Shown here: piece by piece, positions 47,831 to 59,609 of the stretch | Layout of the letters: each line of letters begins with the position of its first letter | Numbering within the stretch: the first letter of the stretch is position 1 | From: Phaeotremella fagi | Taxonomy: Eukaryota > Basidiomycota > Tremellomycetes > Tremellales > Phaeotremellaceae | Length of the DNA stretch: 64,000 nucleotides | Direction: 5' to 3' | Assembly (NCBI GenBank): GCA_001599715.1 | Contig: BCHU01000013.1 | Span: 744,001-808,000, forward strand | Made by a program: the position numbers and the translations under genes | The notes under the pieces: model-generated | What the model saw: the letters and a program-made list of their open reading frames with translations, nothing else | Databases searched by the model: none | What the model was told of the DNA's origin: nothing

Positions 47831-49887
47831 TTATAATTCACCTTGAATCCCCATACTGTTCCCACCCGAAAACCTCTTGAACAAGAACCAACCGAATCCA
47901 GCAATTCCAATACCGGTAGCCAAACCTCGAAGAATGATGGCAACCAACAAAGCCTGTCTGACCGCAGAATAGAAGGTAGATAAAGCAGCTCCAGACCAAT
48001 TCGTTCTGATGAGTTTTCTCAATCAGTATTTTTCATACTCTCTGTTGGGATGTAAGGGCGGGCTTACCGTCTATCAGAGGCTTTTGATGGTCCTCGAACG
48101 GATGCTTCCCATCCTCTTACTACTTTACGATATTTCCTTCCGAATACCCTTTGAATCGAGGTTAGTCACCTCAATCCAATCAATTGTTTTTAGATGACTT
48201 ACCAGATCCAGAAATTCACATCTGGATAAGAGAATCTTGGGAAAACAGATCTATAACCATATGGGTCAGATCTCCAACGTGATTGATCAAGATATAAAAC
48301 CTACGTTAAACCAGGACCAACACCTCTCCTTCTACCTTTCAAACCACCTTTAACCCCAACTTTGCCACCTAAATTTCCACGACTAGTTAATCCAGCTCCA
48401 TTGACTCCACCAGCTGTGACTCCGTTAACTCTAGCTTCAAGATTAGAAGATATCGCTGAAACCTCGTTGTTGAGATTCTCTTTACTGTCTCTGTTCTGTA
48501 TTGCTTGATCTGTTGTTTCCCATTTATCGTCAAAGGACGAAGTTACCGTAACTGGTGTTCTTGGTCCTAATGACAATGCTTTTTGAGCTGGGGATGTTGG
48601 TTTTGAACGAGATGGAATGACTAGGGGTGGTGGGATATCTGATGGAAGATGGGCTAGCAAATCTCTGAAATTGATGAATCAGTTTATCGATCTCATCTAC
48701 CTGCCCTTACAATGTCATTCCCAAACTCAGTCCCCATAATCGAAGCATTCTCTTCCCCTCGACATGATTCCACCAACTACCACCACCACCTTCTGGGGGT
48801 TCAGCGAACTCCATATTTTCATCAAATCCCTCTGCGATATAAGCAGGTTCATCGGGTAGCAGCACACATCCAAATCTGGGGTTCCCATCAGTACGGACTG
48901 TTGTCATTTACTCACTCCATTTTACCCACGAGTCCCCTTAAAGCCCATCTAATGAGCTTATTACGTGGACTCAAACGTGTACTGATGTCTATTTCAATAT
49001 GAGACCATTGGGTCGGTGAAAATGGAGGAGTTAGGGATGACAGCGGAATCCAATGCACTGAGGATACTTCGGTCTTGACTGGTTAGACACGGGTACCAAT
49101 TCATACACTCACAGCTTGTAATTCTGGTGTTGGGGTTATAGGAGAAGTTTGAAGGAACACTGCAATTCTGTCAGTGATTTTTCTCACCTCAGGAAATGGA
49201 GCTCACCAAAGGGACTTAGAATCATTAACAGTCTCTTTCCCAAACTGGTCGTGATTTCTCTTTCATCCAATCGACCAACTTGAACGAAATCAGTTTCAGC
49301 TAAATCGATCCCAATCTCTTCCCAAGTTTCCCTTAACGCAGTGTACAGAACACTTTCATCTGAAGGTTCGTGTCTTCCGCCTGGGAAAGCTATGTGAGAA
49401 GACCATCTTGATGGTGATGTGTTGACGCTATGGTGTGAAGTTGATGCAGGCGTTGTTGAGGGTGATCTACGAATGAACAGTAATTCAGGTGCAGTTTCTG
49501 GATGATTCACCCAAGCTGAAGAGTACAGATGTGTAAATGAGAGTTCGAGCTTTCAAAGCTAAAAGATTCCAACTCACGTAGATTGAAAAAATCATCAACT
49601 GTTAAGCCTAGACCCCAATCTTCCTTCTTGATTACATCGCCAGTATAACCGTCAGGAACATGACCTTCAAAGACCAATCCATCGGCCGGCTTCATACGCA
49701 GGATAAGTGCGACGGAAGCTCGACGTGGTTGTGTGGGAGGAGATTGAATCAATCTGGGTGGGGTTCGTCGTAGGGATTGTAAGAGTGATAGAAGGGATTG
49801 AGATGGGAGAAGGGGGATTGAGTCTGTTTTGGGTATCTTGTTAGAAGGCCGTTTCGATCTGGATGGACAGGGTTACCTACCTGACAT
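47831..49887 (-). CDS. Nudix hydrolase (CoA pyrophosphatase type) with C-terminal membrane segment
   Basis: A 7-nt first exon (ATGTCAG, 49881-49887) splices to give MSDSIPLLPSQSLLSLLQSL. The core reads PRRASVALILRMKPAD, ELLFIRRS, HIAFPGGRHEPSDESVLYTA and LRETWEEIGIDL, matching the CoA-diphosphatase subfamily (NUDT7/8, PCD1) in spacing. The chain continues KLIRWALRGLVGKMEFGCVL through a 40-nt intron, then LPDEPAYI and RMLRLWGLSLGMTLRDLLAH, the C-terminal block of such enzymes. Beyond that lie ~110 Ser/Gly-rich residues, a Tyr/Phe-rich piece (SDPYGYRSVFPRFSYPDVNF), a basic stretch (VFGRKYRKVVRGWEASVRG) and one membrane helix near the end (ALLVAIILRGLATGIGIAGF). The membrane part is not usual for the family. 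An ATG at 48907 that would split the gene is rejected. Confidence 0.8.
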
Positions 49888-50460
49888 TGTGAGACGAAAG
49901 AGGGAGTCAGACGATGGAAAGAATAAGTTGGACTACACGTCAATGTCTGTATATGCCTGATTGATCTGATAAGTTCTTTGGTGAGTCTACGATACCAAGA
50001 TAGTTCTAGCTTCGAATGGTGAGGCCTTCCGAGGAGTGAAGTGAGAACTGAGCTTGAAATCGGAGTTTTCCTTGTCTGGATTTCTAAGTTTCGGGCTTCC
50101 TGGATGTGCCAGAGATTACTGTGTACTGGTTGTAACGAGGTTGCCGGATTCTCTGCTGTCCTTTACTATATATCTTGATTGATACCTGCTGTTTACAAGG
50201 ATAATCTCAACGTTGAAGCTGAATTTAAAACCGAGGTTGGGGAAACCTTATTTAAAGTATACTTACACGAGGATAATATCCTTAAATGGGAGGTATAAAT
50301 AAAAGGTGATAATACAAATTGACCATAACATCATCTACCTACCTTGTCCACCTTTTCACCATCTACCGTCTACCATCTACCATATATCTACCTTCTACTT
50401 CATAGCCTGTTGCAATGAAATCATACCTTCACACTCGTCCCCATCCTCAAGAGTAAAACA
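49888..50460. promoter_or_regulatory. Divergent promoter Nudix / zf-4CXXC_R1
   Basis: 573 bp with no gene. The side near 50461 has a repeated CTACC pattern (TACCTACCTTG, CTACCGTCTACCATCTACCA), pyrimidine-rich leader sequence of the plus-strand gene. Confidence 0.4.
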
Positions 50461-53457
50461 ATGTTCAACTCATCCTCACAAGCGACCTCATCTCGAGTTA
50501 CTTTGGATCTTCCTTACATCAACCAAAGTCGGACTTCGAAACCAACTTCAACTAGTCCCCGGAAGGTCTCATCTTCATTCGGTGAATTACATGCAGCTCA
50601 AGTTACAAAGGATGCTCCAAACCCAGTCGATAAAGGAGACGAATTGTTCAAAGGATCTGACTTGATCCATGCAACCAGAAATGTGAACGATGGTCGGCAC
50701 GTCACTTTTGGAGTTAATCATATGAAGAAAGTCACCATGTCCCACATAGAACGATCGGAATCAGCGAATGAAAATGAAGAAGATGAAACTGAAGAAGAGG
50801 GAGAAGAAGAAGACGATGATGAAGACGACGACGACGATGATTTTTGTACGTCTTTCTAGATAATTGTGATGCCTACTGATCCGAATCGATACAGATGAAC
50901 GACGTCGTCAAGAACGAATTCAAGAGAATAACCTTCTACTAACATCGTTAGATCTTTTCAAAAAAGATGAACCCTCTTCCCAAACCCCAAAACCCAATCC
51001 ACTTAAGAGAAGGAAAAGCCGACAACAGGATCAGATGAAATTCGATCGGTCAGGTTACATACTCTCGGCACCTAAAGAGGGTCAAGTATTCCACATGGCA
51101 TGTGTAGAGATACCCAGCGATCGTCGATTGACCAAACGTATATCGGAAGGTGAATATGACGATAAATCGTGTTGGACCGAAGGTGAAGCTAGAAGATGGA
51201 GGTTCGGTCGTGGGAAAGGTGTTCTAGTCGAGGGTGAGGAGGAAGAAGTCGGTGGTGTCGGAGACGATTTTAGATGGAGACGATGGAGGGGTTTAGAACA
51301 AGAGTTGAGAATCGAGATGAAGAACCGTGGTGACTTGAATGATCAAGATGTAAATCCCCAAATGGTTGTGGATGAAGGTGTTTCGGAATACTCTGTGAGT
51401 TGGTCGCAATGTTTCAGCCAACAGCTGTCTGACTCATAAAATCAATAGCTTCTCCCTGGTCAAGCATGTCATCAGTGTAGACGAAAATCCGAGAAACCCA
51501 AAATGAAATGCAGGAATGTTGATCCCATATGCCAAGCAGTGTTCTGTGAAACCTGCTGCAAAAGGTGAGTTACTTTAGCTAACCGCCGTTGTGCTGACGT
51601 CTCAGGTATTCTTACTTTGAATTTGAGGAGGACGCTAGATCATTCATCTGTCCGCTGTGCAGGAATTGTTGCAATTGTTCGAATTGTATCAGAAAGAGAA
51701 ATCTCTCTCACCTGATTGCCGGCTACTCCACATCCAAGAAACGTTCAGGTATTCGAACCCAATCACTGAAGAACATAGTAGGAGATGATGAAGATGCGGA
51801 GAAACTCACGATCGAAACATGGTTAGGAAAGGCAGCTGCCAATCAAGCGCCTTTTGATCGAATTAGACTAGTGGATGAAGTCGACGACGTAATTTCACCC
51901 GAATTACCACCTGAAGTTGTAGAGACAGTGGTACCTGTAAAATCCAAACCAATTCCAGGAAAACGGAGAGGAAGACCACCAAGGCTAGATGGAGAAGGTG
52001 AACCCATACCTCAAACCAGGAAACCTCGAAAAATTAAGATGGTGAATCCGGATGGTACAAGTAGAATCGTCCTCAAGTTTAGACTTCCGGAAGTTGACAC
52101 TGAAAAGTCGAATCGGGTGAAAGAAGTTGATTCTGACGGTGATACAGTTGGTGGTGGATCAAGCGACGGTGATAGGGTATGGCAAGATGGAGTTGAATAT
52201 GGACGTCGGAGGGAAAGATCATCATCTTATTCCTCGCTTTCACCTGTTCCTCCTAGATTACCTTTCCCACCTAGACCACTCAAGGACATGGGATTACGAG
52301 AATACCCCACATTGGCTTCTGCGACTTCTGAATTGGAGGCTGCTGTGCCTTCTCCGACTGTACCTAATTGGACCACAACCATAGATTATTATCAAAATAC
52401 AGGAAGAAGTGAACATTCACCTTATTCATCTCCTCAAGCAACCTCGGTGATCCCCCAAACTACCAATCTCTCAGTGAACAATGTTCAACTGACTCAGCTA
52501 CCTTCAACCTCACCGCAGTTCATCCATCCTCCTATCTCGTCTACAGCTTCTAATTTCATCAACCAAACTGTACCAATTTGGAAACCAACAGAATACAAGG
52601 TAGGTTTTGGACCCACGTTAGCCACATCACCAACGAAATTCATGACAAGAGATGATCAAATTTATCCAAATCCGATTCCATTTTATTCAGTTAATAGCGA
52701 AAATCGAAATCGTCAAGACAAACATCATCAGTCTCAGCCTAAACTTGCGACCAGTGTCGTGTACAACTCATTCAATCGGTCTCCAAATTTAACACCCAAT
52801 GGCTTAGATTTAAATTTGAATACGAATTCGAATGTGAATGTGAATCAGGATACAAATAGATTTTCTCAATCTCCATCATTACCTTTTACGTCTCTTCAAC
52901 CAACGGGATACAATTCTCATTCTGTATACCATCATTCCCCCTTAAGTGAGAACGCATCTCTTAGTCCGTTGAACACGACATCTGTTGGACCCAGAGCACC
53001 ACCTCAATCATATCTCACGTCGAATCCAATCATCCGCTCAAATTCAAATTCAAATTCAAATCCAACCACCTTCCCCAACACGACTTTGAAAACCTATCCA
53101 AACCTAAACCCATATCCAACTATAAATCCAGATTTCAATCATACCCAGATCAGAACTTCAAATTTCCAGAACCACACCAAAACAGTTAACGTACCCGTAA
53201 CGAACAATGATAACAATTACAATTACGAATCGACGACGACGACCAGATGGCCACAGAATCTAGATCTTTTAAGTTTAGCTGCGTCTGAGGCTAGACATAG
53301 TCCTGGAATTGGTGATTTGGGGATTGACGGTGTTGGGAATAAAAATGGATTTCAGGTTGATCAACGTACACCTGCTAATGCTCAAATTGGATTGAATTTT
53401 GGTAATGGAAATGGTATTAACAGCAATACATCTCCCTTTCTTGGTCGTCGGAAATAA
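50461..53457 (+). CDS. zf-4CXXC_R1 zinc-finger protein with AT-hook (CDCA7-related)
   Basis: Exons 50461-50845, 50895-51394, 51449-51564 and 51606-53457 total 2469 nt (822 residues). An acidic run (EEDDDEDDDDDD) lies near residue 120. The cysteine-rich domain (about 174-228) reads CHQCRRKSEKPKMKCRN, CQAVFCETCCKRYSYFEFEE, FICPLCRNCCNCSNCIRKRN, the zf-4CXXC_R1 fold (PF10497) of CDCA7 proteins. An AT-hook, GKRRGRPPR, follows near residue 324. The last ~400 residues are Ser/Asn/Pro-rich and disordered-looking. CDCA7 recruits the HELLS remodeller to DNA and is linked to maintenance of DNA methylation. Fungal proteins of this class vary, and here the Gly of the CDCA7 FCG motif is Glu (FCETC), so orthology is not assured. 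Confidence 0.82.
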
Positions 53458-53696
53458 ATCAGACTAGGATTTCAATTTCTATATACAGTACTCGTATTTG
53501 GTTCATATTTACCTCTCGCTCCTGTATAATGGTATCATCTGATTTCTTTTCTTTTCGTTTCTTTCTCAAAGATCATATTTGTTTGTACGTGATAGATATA
53601 TACGATGTATTTATATAAACCATTCAATCTCCAAGGCCAAGCATAACCTGTAAACAGTATATGGAGTATCCACAGTGGTGGGTAGTACTCCTCTTA

Positions 53697-55624
53697 TTAC
53701 CAACCACCACAATCCTCATCATCATTCCTGTTATCAACACTAACAGCCTCAGGGATCCAATTATCAAAATTCCGATGATCGTTCAATTTCCTTTCAGACC
53801 AACTTTGTCTCGGTAACGGACTAGCAGTCGACTTGGATGGGGAATCACCAATCTCGCTCCATCCATCGAAAATAGGTTGTAATACCGGTGGAAGCGTGAC
53901 AGGTTGTCTTCGTTCATTTTTGATCCGGTACAAATTGGGATTCGGTTTCGGTTTCGGATTCGGGTTGATGTTTCTTTTAACGAAATTTGGTTTCGGTCGA
54001 TATGTGTTTGGAGGTTGGTTTAGGTTTTGGCTTTGGTGGTGGTTTCTGAATTTCGATTGGTGGTGTTGAGATTGATGAAATGTTTGCGTTTGAAATAGTC
54101 GACTAACATAGTCGTTAGTTGGAAGTCCGTAAGACTCCTTATCCGTATGATTTGAGAATGCAGAAACTGCTGATCTAGTTGGGGGACGAATAGAAGAAAT
54201 CTGGTTCTTTTCGAGTGATGAACCATGATTACCGTTCTCGTGATCCTCAGCCACCGGAATGAATACGGTCGATTCCTCGTTGGGATCGTTCACTGTTGAA
54301 GGTGAAATGCCGGTGTCTGCTGATGAACTTGCAGAGGACGGCTTGGGATTCTTTCTGGATAAAAGTAATGAAGTCGCTTCTGCTAAAGTTGGGAATTCCT
54401 CTTCAACATTTCGACCATGAGCCAAAGGAAGAGCTTCATGCTAAAGATGTATCAGTTATGTGCAAAATTACCACAATACAACTGACCTTAGCAAGTTCAC
54501 CCGCATCACCAAAAGTTGCTTCACATTCCCCACAACTGAATTCTTTTTGTATATCCAAGATGTTGGTATCTTTTCTATCCCAATTCGATTTGGTCGGTGT
54601 GGAACAATTGGTCGATGGAGGCTGTAATTGATCTATCATAGCTTGTATACGACTTGGATGAACACCATGCAATTTATGAACCGTTGACCAATGCTTCGAA
54701 AAAAAAATCAACTTCAGCGGTTCGGTCGAAACTTACCTCTAGAGCTTCTTCTGGACTTGAGAATTGGCGAGGACAGGTTTGACACATGAATACCCACGGG
54801 TGTGCATGTGCCTCATGCTATGAACCATAATCAGCCAAAAAGTACTTGTGGGTTGAAATATGTATGTTGGACTTGCTTGACGTAGGAATTTTGTATTTTT
54901 GAAATCAACTTCACAAACGAGACAAACAGTTGGCGGTCGAATCTGTCATGGTCATTCAGAATTCATTAACAAATCTAAACCTACTTTATCAACCATGGGT
55001 CCAGAATGATGAACAGCTGCATCGTGCTGAAGATGTTATTAATCGTTTCAAGCTACATAACTCACCTGCATCCGAGCTTCAAGATCGACGAATATCTTGT
55101 CGCAAGGTCGACAAGTAAGTTTTCTCTCTCGAACTTTCTTCCCGCCTCTATGCTTTGGCTTGGTTGGCTGAGAACTATTATGAATGCTATTCTCAGGATG
55201 TGGTTGAATAACATACCGTTGAAGGTTTCCAATCTGCCAGCACTGCATGATCGACTTTCGCATTTGGAAGTAAATGAGGTGGTTTATCGTAGAATGGTAC
55301 TAGTTTCCTCGATTGATCCTCTTCAATATCTTCTTCTTCCTACAAAGATGGTTCGTTGAATGAAAGTCTCACGATGAATCGTTCATATCAAAATCTCACC
55401 TCATCAATCTCTTCCCTCTGTTTCAACTTCAATTTCCCATCATTCAACCGACTTTCCCTTGAATGGTGATTCTCAACAATCCTCTCATCCCTCCCACGTC
55501 TATCTTCTACATATCTATCATACTCAGCATTCCGCTTTTGATAGGTTGTCTGAGCTTCTTGCTTGACGTTGGTGTTGGTGGTGAAGATGAGAAGGAACAA
55601 AAGTAACAAAGCTTCTTCGATCAT
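53697..55624 (-). CDS. C2H2 protein with four fingers, each split by a phase-0 intron
   Basis: The start MIEEALLLLFLLIFTTNTNV is hydrophobic, followed by a charged region (EYDRYVEDRRGRDERIVENH). The four fingers are CRPCDKIFVDLEARMQ/HDAAVHH, CLVCEVDFKNTKFLRQ/HEAHAH, CQTCPRQFSSPEEALE/HWSTVH and CGECEATFGDAGELAK/HEALPLAH. The slash marks an intron immediately before the first zinc-binding His codon in every finger (55027-55065, 54818-54876, 54694-54736, 54441-54486). The second intron uses a GC donor (GCAAGT). The C-terminal half is Ser/Asn/Pro-rich with a KPNPNPKPKPNPN repeat and no domain. It is probably nucleic-acid binding. The N-terminal hydrophobic stretch is odd for that role and the first exon could be mis-assigned. 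No family name is given. Confidence 0.75.
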
Positions 55625-55987
55625 TTTTGAAACTTTGAAGATTTTAGCAGGATTGTGGTATATGAAAATTACTAGCACATTTTCAAGAAATGAAGTGATT
55701 GACTAGTTTTGTGTTGTCTAGATATAACCCTGTACCTAGATACCATCCGATATCATAATTTGATGGTTGAGAAGTTGGATGTTTGTGTTGCTGATGGATG
55801 AAACACACAGACACTTCAAGTATGGATGAATGTGGCACAACCACCACTCCAAAATCTTATGAATTCGAATGCAAGTACTACGATTTGAACCTGCAATCAA
55901 AATCGGGGAAACCTGAAACGGTTGATCGGAGTCTCAATATGGCACGATAAAGTCTACACAGTGCATTATTCCACACTATTGAAACTG

Positions 55988-56545
55988 TCACAGGGGAGGT
56001 CGATAAAATTCTACGACCAAATCATTTCCCACATTAGGTGACCGATTAAACTCTCTTTCGTTCTCTTCCTCTACTAATCGCCTCAAGACATCGAGATCGA
56101 CCGACAAACAAAACTTCTTGATAACAGTATCATAATCATCATCTTCTATCGACCGGTTGTAACACTTGATGAGATTCATATCGAATCTCAACGATTCTTC
56201 GGGTTCGGGTTCAGAAGGTTTTATCCAGTAGCCGGTAAACTTGTAACTATGTATAGAATCACTTGTCAGATCTAAGTGAAGCAAATCGACTATCTCGTTT
56301 GATCTTTTCTTGATCATGTCCTTCAGATCTGATTCATTACCACCGAGGGGTATTTTGCTGTTTTTTCTCAGCTCTAGCATGGTAGACCTTGAGAGAGCTG
56401 TACGGAAAAAGGACCTCATCGCCGTTATTGCGGGCCAAGTAGTATCATCCCACAGACTTTGTTTGCTTTGAAACAGAGGACCAATAGTTTGTTCTTGGTG
56501 AGGTTCTTCATTGACAGAAAAGGCTTTTGATGTTGATGAAGACAT
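55988..56545 (-). CDS. Intronless hypothetical protein, 185 residues
   Basis: One uninterrupted frame from MSSSTSKAFSVNEEPHQEQT to a stop at 55988. It is soluble-looking, with a central SDLKDMIKKRSNEIVDLLHL helix and a pattern like a small BTB-type or orphan protein (SIEDDDYDTVIKKFCLSVDL, VLRRLVEEENEREF). No domain could be named. It stands out because almost all neighbours have several introns. It may be a young or lineage-specific gene. Confidence 0.6.
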   Translation of the reverse strand: MSSSTSKAFSVNEEPHQEQTIGPLFQSKQSLWDDTTWPAITAMRSFFRTALSRSTMLELRKNSKIPLGGNESDLKDMIKKRSNEIVDLLHLDLTSDSIHSYKFTGYWIKPSEPEPEESLRFDMNLIKCYNRSIEDDDYDTVIKKFCLSVDLDVLRRLVEEENEREFNRSPNVGNDLVVEFYRPPL

Positions 56546-57106
56546 GTTGTTGAATTACAAGAAAGAGAAATGATATGTTCATTATAACCATGTTTCAATT
56601 CACTGAGACATAATTCTCGGAGTTGGTTGAAGGACAAAAGTTTCATCGAAGACCTTTGTGTCTCTGAAAGGATCTACTGATGTGGTCGTGAAATGTTCTT
56701 CGAACTCTATGATCAAGGGAGCGAGACAGCAACAAGTGGATAATGTAACTACTGTAGGTATCCAGTAAAGACATCTAGACGCATTTTTACCAATATCTAG
56801 CTTGACAGTGTCTCAGAAGGTAAGTGAGCCTCCCACCATACACCATTTTGAATCCTCCCATGTGAGAGATCAACTTTCCACAAAGACTCTCTCTAAGCAG
56901 ATTCCTGCATTTTCGAACATCTTCTGAAAAGAAATCAATGCACGCTTATAACTGTGAAGCTGTGGTATTTTTGACTGGAGTAACTCGAACCGGCATGGAG
57001 AATGGTGATGCATGAGAGGTTATAATGCTACAGTATCCGTATCTGGTTCTAATATCTAATTTCAAAGATGACAACCCAAAAGATCTAATGATTTCAAAAC
57101 AAAAGT
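56546..57106. other. Intergenic, 3' of the carrier and 5' of the orphan
   Basis: About 560 bp with no coding signal on either strand. Confidence 0.4.
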
Positions 57107-58752
57107 TTAATGACTAGAATTCGACCACCTCATCACACCTTCCCAAACAGCCAACGCAGCTGCGTTAGTCGGGAAAGCTCTCAAAACAACCGGAACGAAC
57201 CCCTATGAGACGATTAGATCAGTCAAGAAGAACAGCGATCTATACACTGACGTACCCCGTAGAAGTTTTTCACTCTTGCTATGCTGTTCCACGAAAAGCT
57301 TTTCTTTGGATTGAATGTTTCCTTCCATGTTTGGCTGTAAGCATCGAAAACGCCGGTGTACCGAGGTTTCGTGATTGAATCGGCTAAAAGTATTGGGTCA
57401 GTCAGACACCATGAAGGAACTAATAGGCTAACTCACTCATAATTCTGTTTTTGACGGTATCCAGAGCTTTGAACAAGAAAATTTGTTCAGTGACGATAAA
57501 TCTTTGAAAGAAAAATCACATACGCAGAGCACAAAACCAATACATGTTAGAAGCCATCCCTCCAGCCAAGAAATTAGCGGTTCCAGTCGACATCTCCCAA
57601 CTAGTCCCATTCCAACTCATGAACAAACGGTTAAAAATCTCAAATCCTAATCATAGTCAATTAGGTGTCCATTGCGCAAATCCAAAGAATATCACTTACC
57701 TCCAAACATAGCAGCAAAACAACTTCTATAAATGAAACTGGCTCCTAAACCTTTCCACATTCCAGTAGGACCTTGACCTTTGACAGTTTGTCTAACAACG
57801 TCGATAGGACCTGAAAATTGTTTTTTCACATGTTCCGGTTGTACGAGTTGCATCTGGAGTTTACATTTGATGATTTCGGTAGGATGGGCTATAACGGCGC
57901 TGACAGAGGTTGTTTAGCATTCAGATAAGGTCGTCTCCAGCTAACACCTACTTTGTCCAACCTGCAAAAAGACCAGCGACACTATGTCCAAGAATGGATA
58001 ATCTCATCTCATTACTTCCAGGAATCTTCTCCGCGAACCCGCGAGGTTTTAAGATCGCTCGATAATTGTGTAAACTGTGAAGTTGGGTGGTAAGTCTCGT
58101 CGTTGTCAACATTGCTTCTTCACCTTCCCATAAGAATCGAATCCGTGATTCCCCATGCTACAGCTGGTACCGAAGCACCTTTGTATAACGCTCTAAACCC
58201 CTTTAAGTTGATCAGTTTATACCTCCTTGTTTCAAATGAGTTTACTGCTTACTTCCTTTTTGACAGTTTCCTTGAAACAATGTACTGCGCCTTGGTACAT
58301 CGTCGGAGGTGCACATTGTACTGAGCAACAGTTAGACTTCATTCATCGACAGTTCGAATAGCTTACATCTTGTCTAAGAATTGTTAGCGAAATTTAATAT
58401 GAAGTAAAGAAGACTAACTTTGATAGTATCAAACGGATGACCTAGATATTTGAGATCAGTGAACATTCAGATAAAACCTAAACAGTCTCTTACCAACAAT
58501 AAGCTATCGACCAAACATTACATCTATCAATATAACACCACAAATCCCATAAATTCAGACATACCTTCGTCCATCTATCAAGAATAATCATCAACACCGA
58601 ATCGAATTCATTGAAATTGAGAAGACGACTCACCCAGAAGCGATGCCAGCAGCGAATCCCACAAAAGGTGAATGCTGTTTAACAGGGGGAGCGTTGACAG
58701 CAGCTATATCAGGAGCGAGAACATCTTGTTCGCCCGATTGAGTTTCGCTCAT
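57107..58752 (-). CDS. Mitochondrial carrier family (SLC25) transporter
   Basis: Inner-membrane solute exchanger. The start MSETQSGEQDVLAPDIAAVN precedes the first repeat (HSPFVGFAAGIASG, VGHPFDTIKVQ). The three PxD/ExxK/R signatures are HPFDTIK, HPTEIIK and LPYDTVK. Other repeats read GALYKGASVPAVAWGITDSI-like sequence, HSVAGLFAGWTNAVIAHPTE, ANFLAGGMASNMYWFCALPY, and RGFVPVVLRAFPTNAAALAV with the final VWEGVMRW. The RAFPTNAA ending resembles the carnitine, ornithine and YMC carriers. Substrate contact residues were not compared, so the substrate is open. Many small exons split the first repeat (58350-58640). Confidence 0.88.
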
Positions 58753-59609
58753 TTAAATACGGTGTTTTATGATGCTGTAAAGAAGTCCAAAAAAATGACA
58801 AAATATCGACCTGCCCTCCACCGATCCCCCGAACCCGATGAGAATGAAGTAAACATGAGTGGCAGATCTGACTTGGCAATCTGATCGGTCGATTTCGAGT
58901 AGGTTCATAAACTTCATATTTCCATTGGGTTGTTCTCATAAGTAAAGGTTAATGTTGTAGACTAAGCACAACGTTGATTGCTATCAAGGACAAAGTTGGC
59001 CTCCTGATATATGAATGATTTACAGAGAAGCGACTTCAGACTGAGTAATGAAAATACGCCATTCTCTTGACTCATTCTTCCATCTCCTTGGGTTCTAACA
59101 AACGTAAATGCATACTAAACGACTTCGAGTACATCGTTGTATCCCTAATCTCTCATGAGAGATACTATGATTCTACTGTAACGATTCCACGAGCATGTTT
59201 GGTGATGCTTATAAATACTCATGTCTGGTGGGTCAGCAGTTCACACCTCTACTTGGGCTTAGTAAACAAGCATCTGAATACGTGAAATTGAGTATTGCCT
59301 ATTGGCATGAAGCCAAACTGAACACCAGAAGAAGGTTCTTTATGATAGAACTACATGACAAACATGATATTCAAAACTTGCTGACTATACTACCTCCACC
59401 AAAGATTGTCGTATTGATTGAATGTATAAGCCAATTCGTAAGCTGACCAACGATTTTCTTAGTAAACAAGATGCAACATTTCTTTAGGAGCAAGGTATAA
59501 ATAGAGTCAGTATATTGCTCAATAAAAGAGCTCATCATTCCCCTCAACAAATCCTCGCTATACCAAAACATCTTTCTCCTACTCTGAACACCCCAATATC
59601 TCTCTCACA
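58753..59609. other. Intergenic between carrier and SDR
   Basis: About 860 bp between divergently transcribed genes. Open frames at 58672-58884 and 59067-59446 are short and unlike any family. A short AT-rich promoter-type stretch (AGGTATAAATAGAG) lies at 59491-59504, ~110 bp upstream of the SDR start, and reads as a TATA box. Confidence 0.45.

Noticed and set aside
48907..48907. ATG as start of a separate gene (MTTVRTDG...)
   Set aside because: The frame continues from the Nudix C-terminal block through a 40-nt intron (GTGAGTAAATG to CCCCAG) and completes the family's LPDEP...LWGLSLGMTL region.
55870..55950. tRNA-like stretch (TTTGAACC box on the minus strand)
   Set aside because: The T-arm stem does not pair and no acceptor or anticodon arm could be formed.
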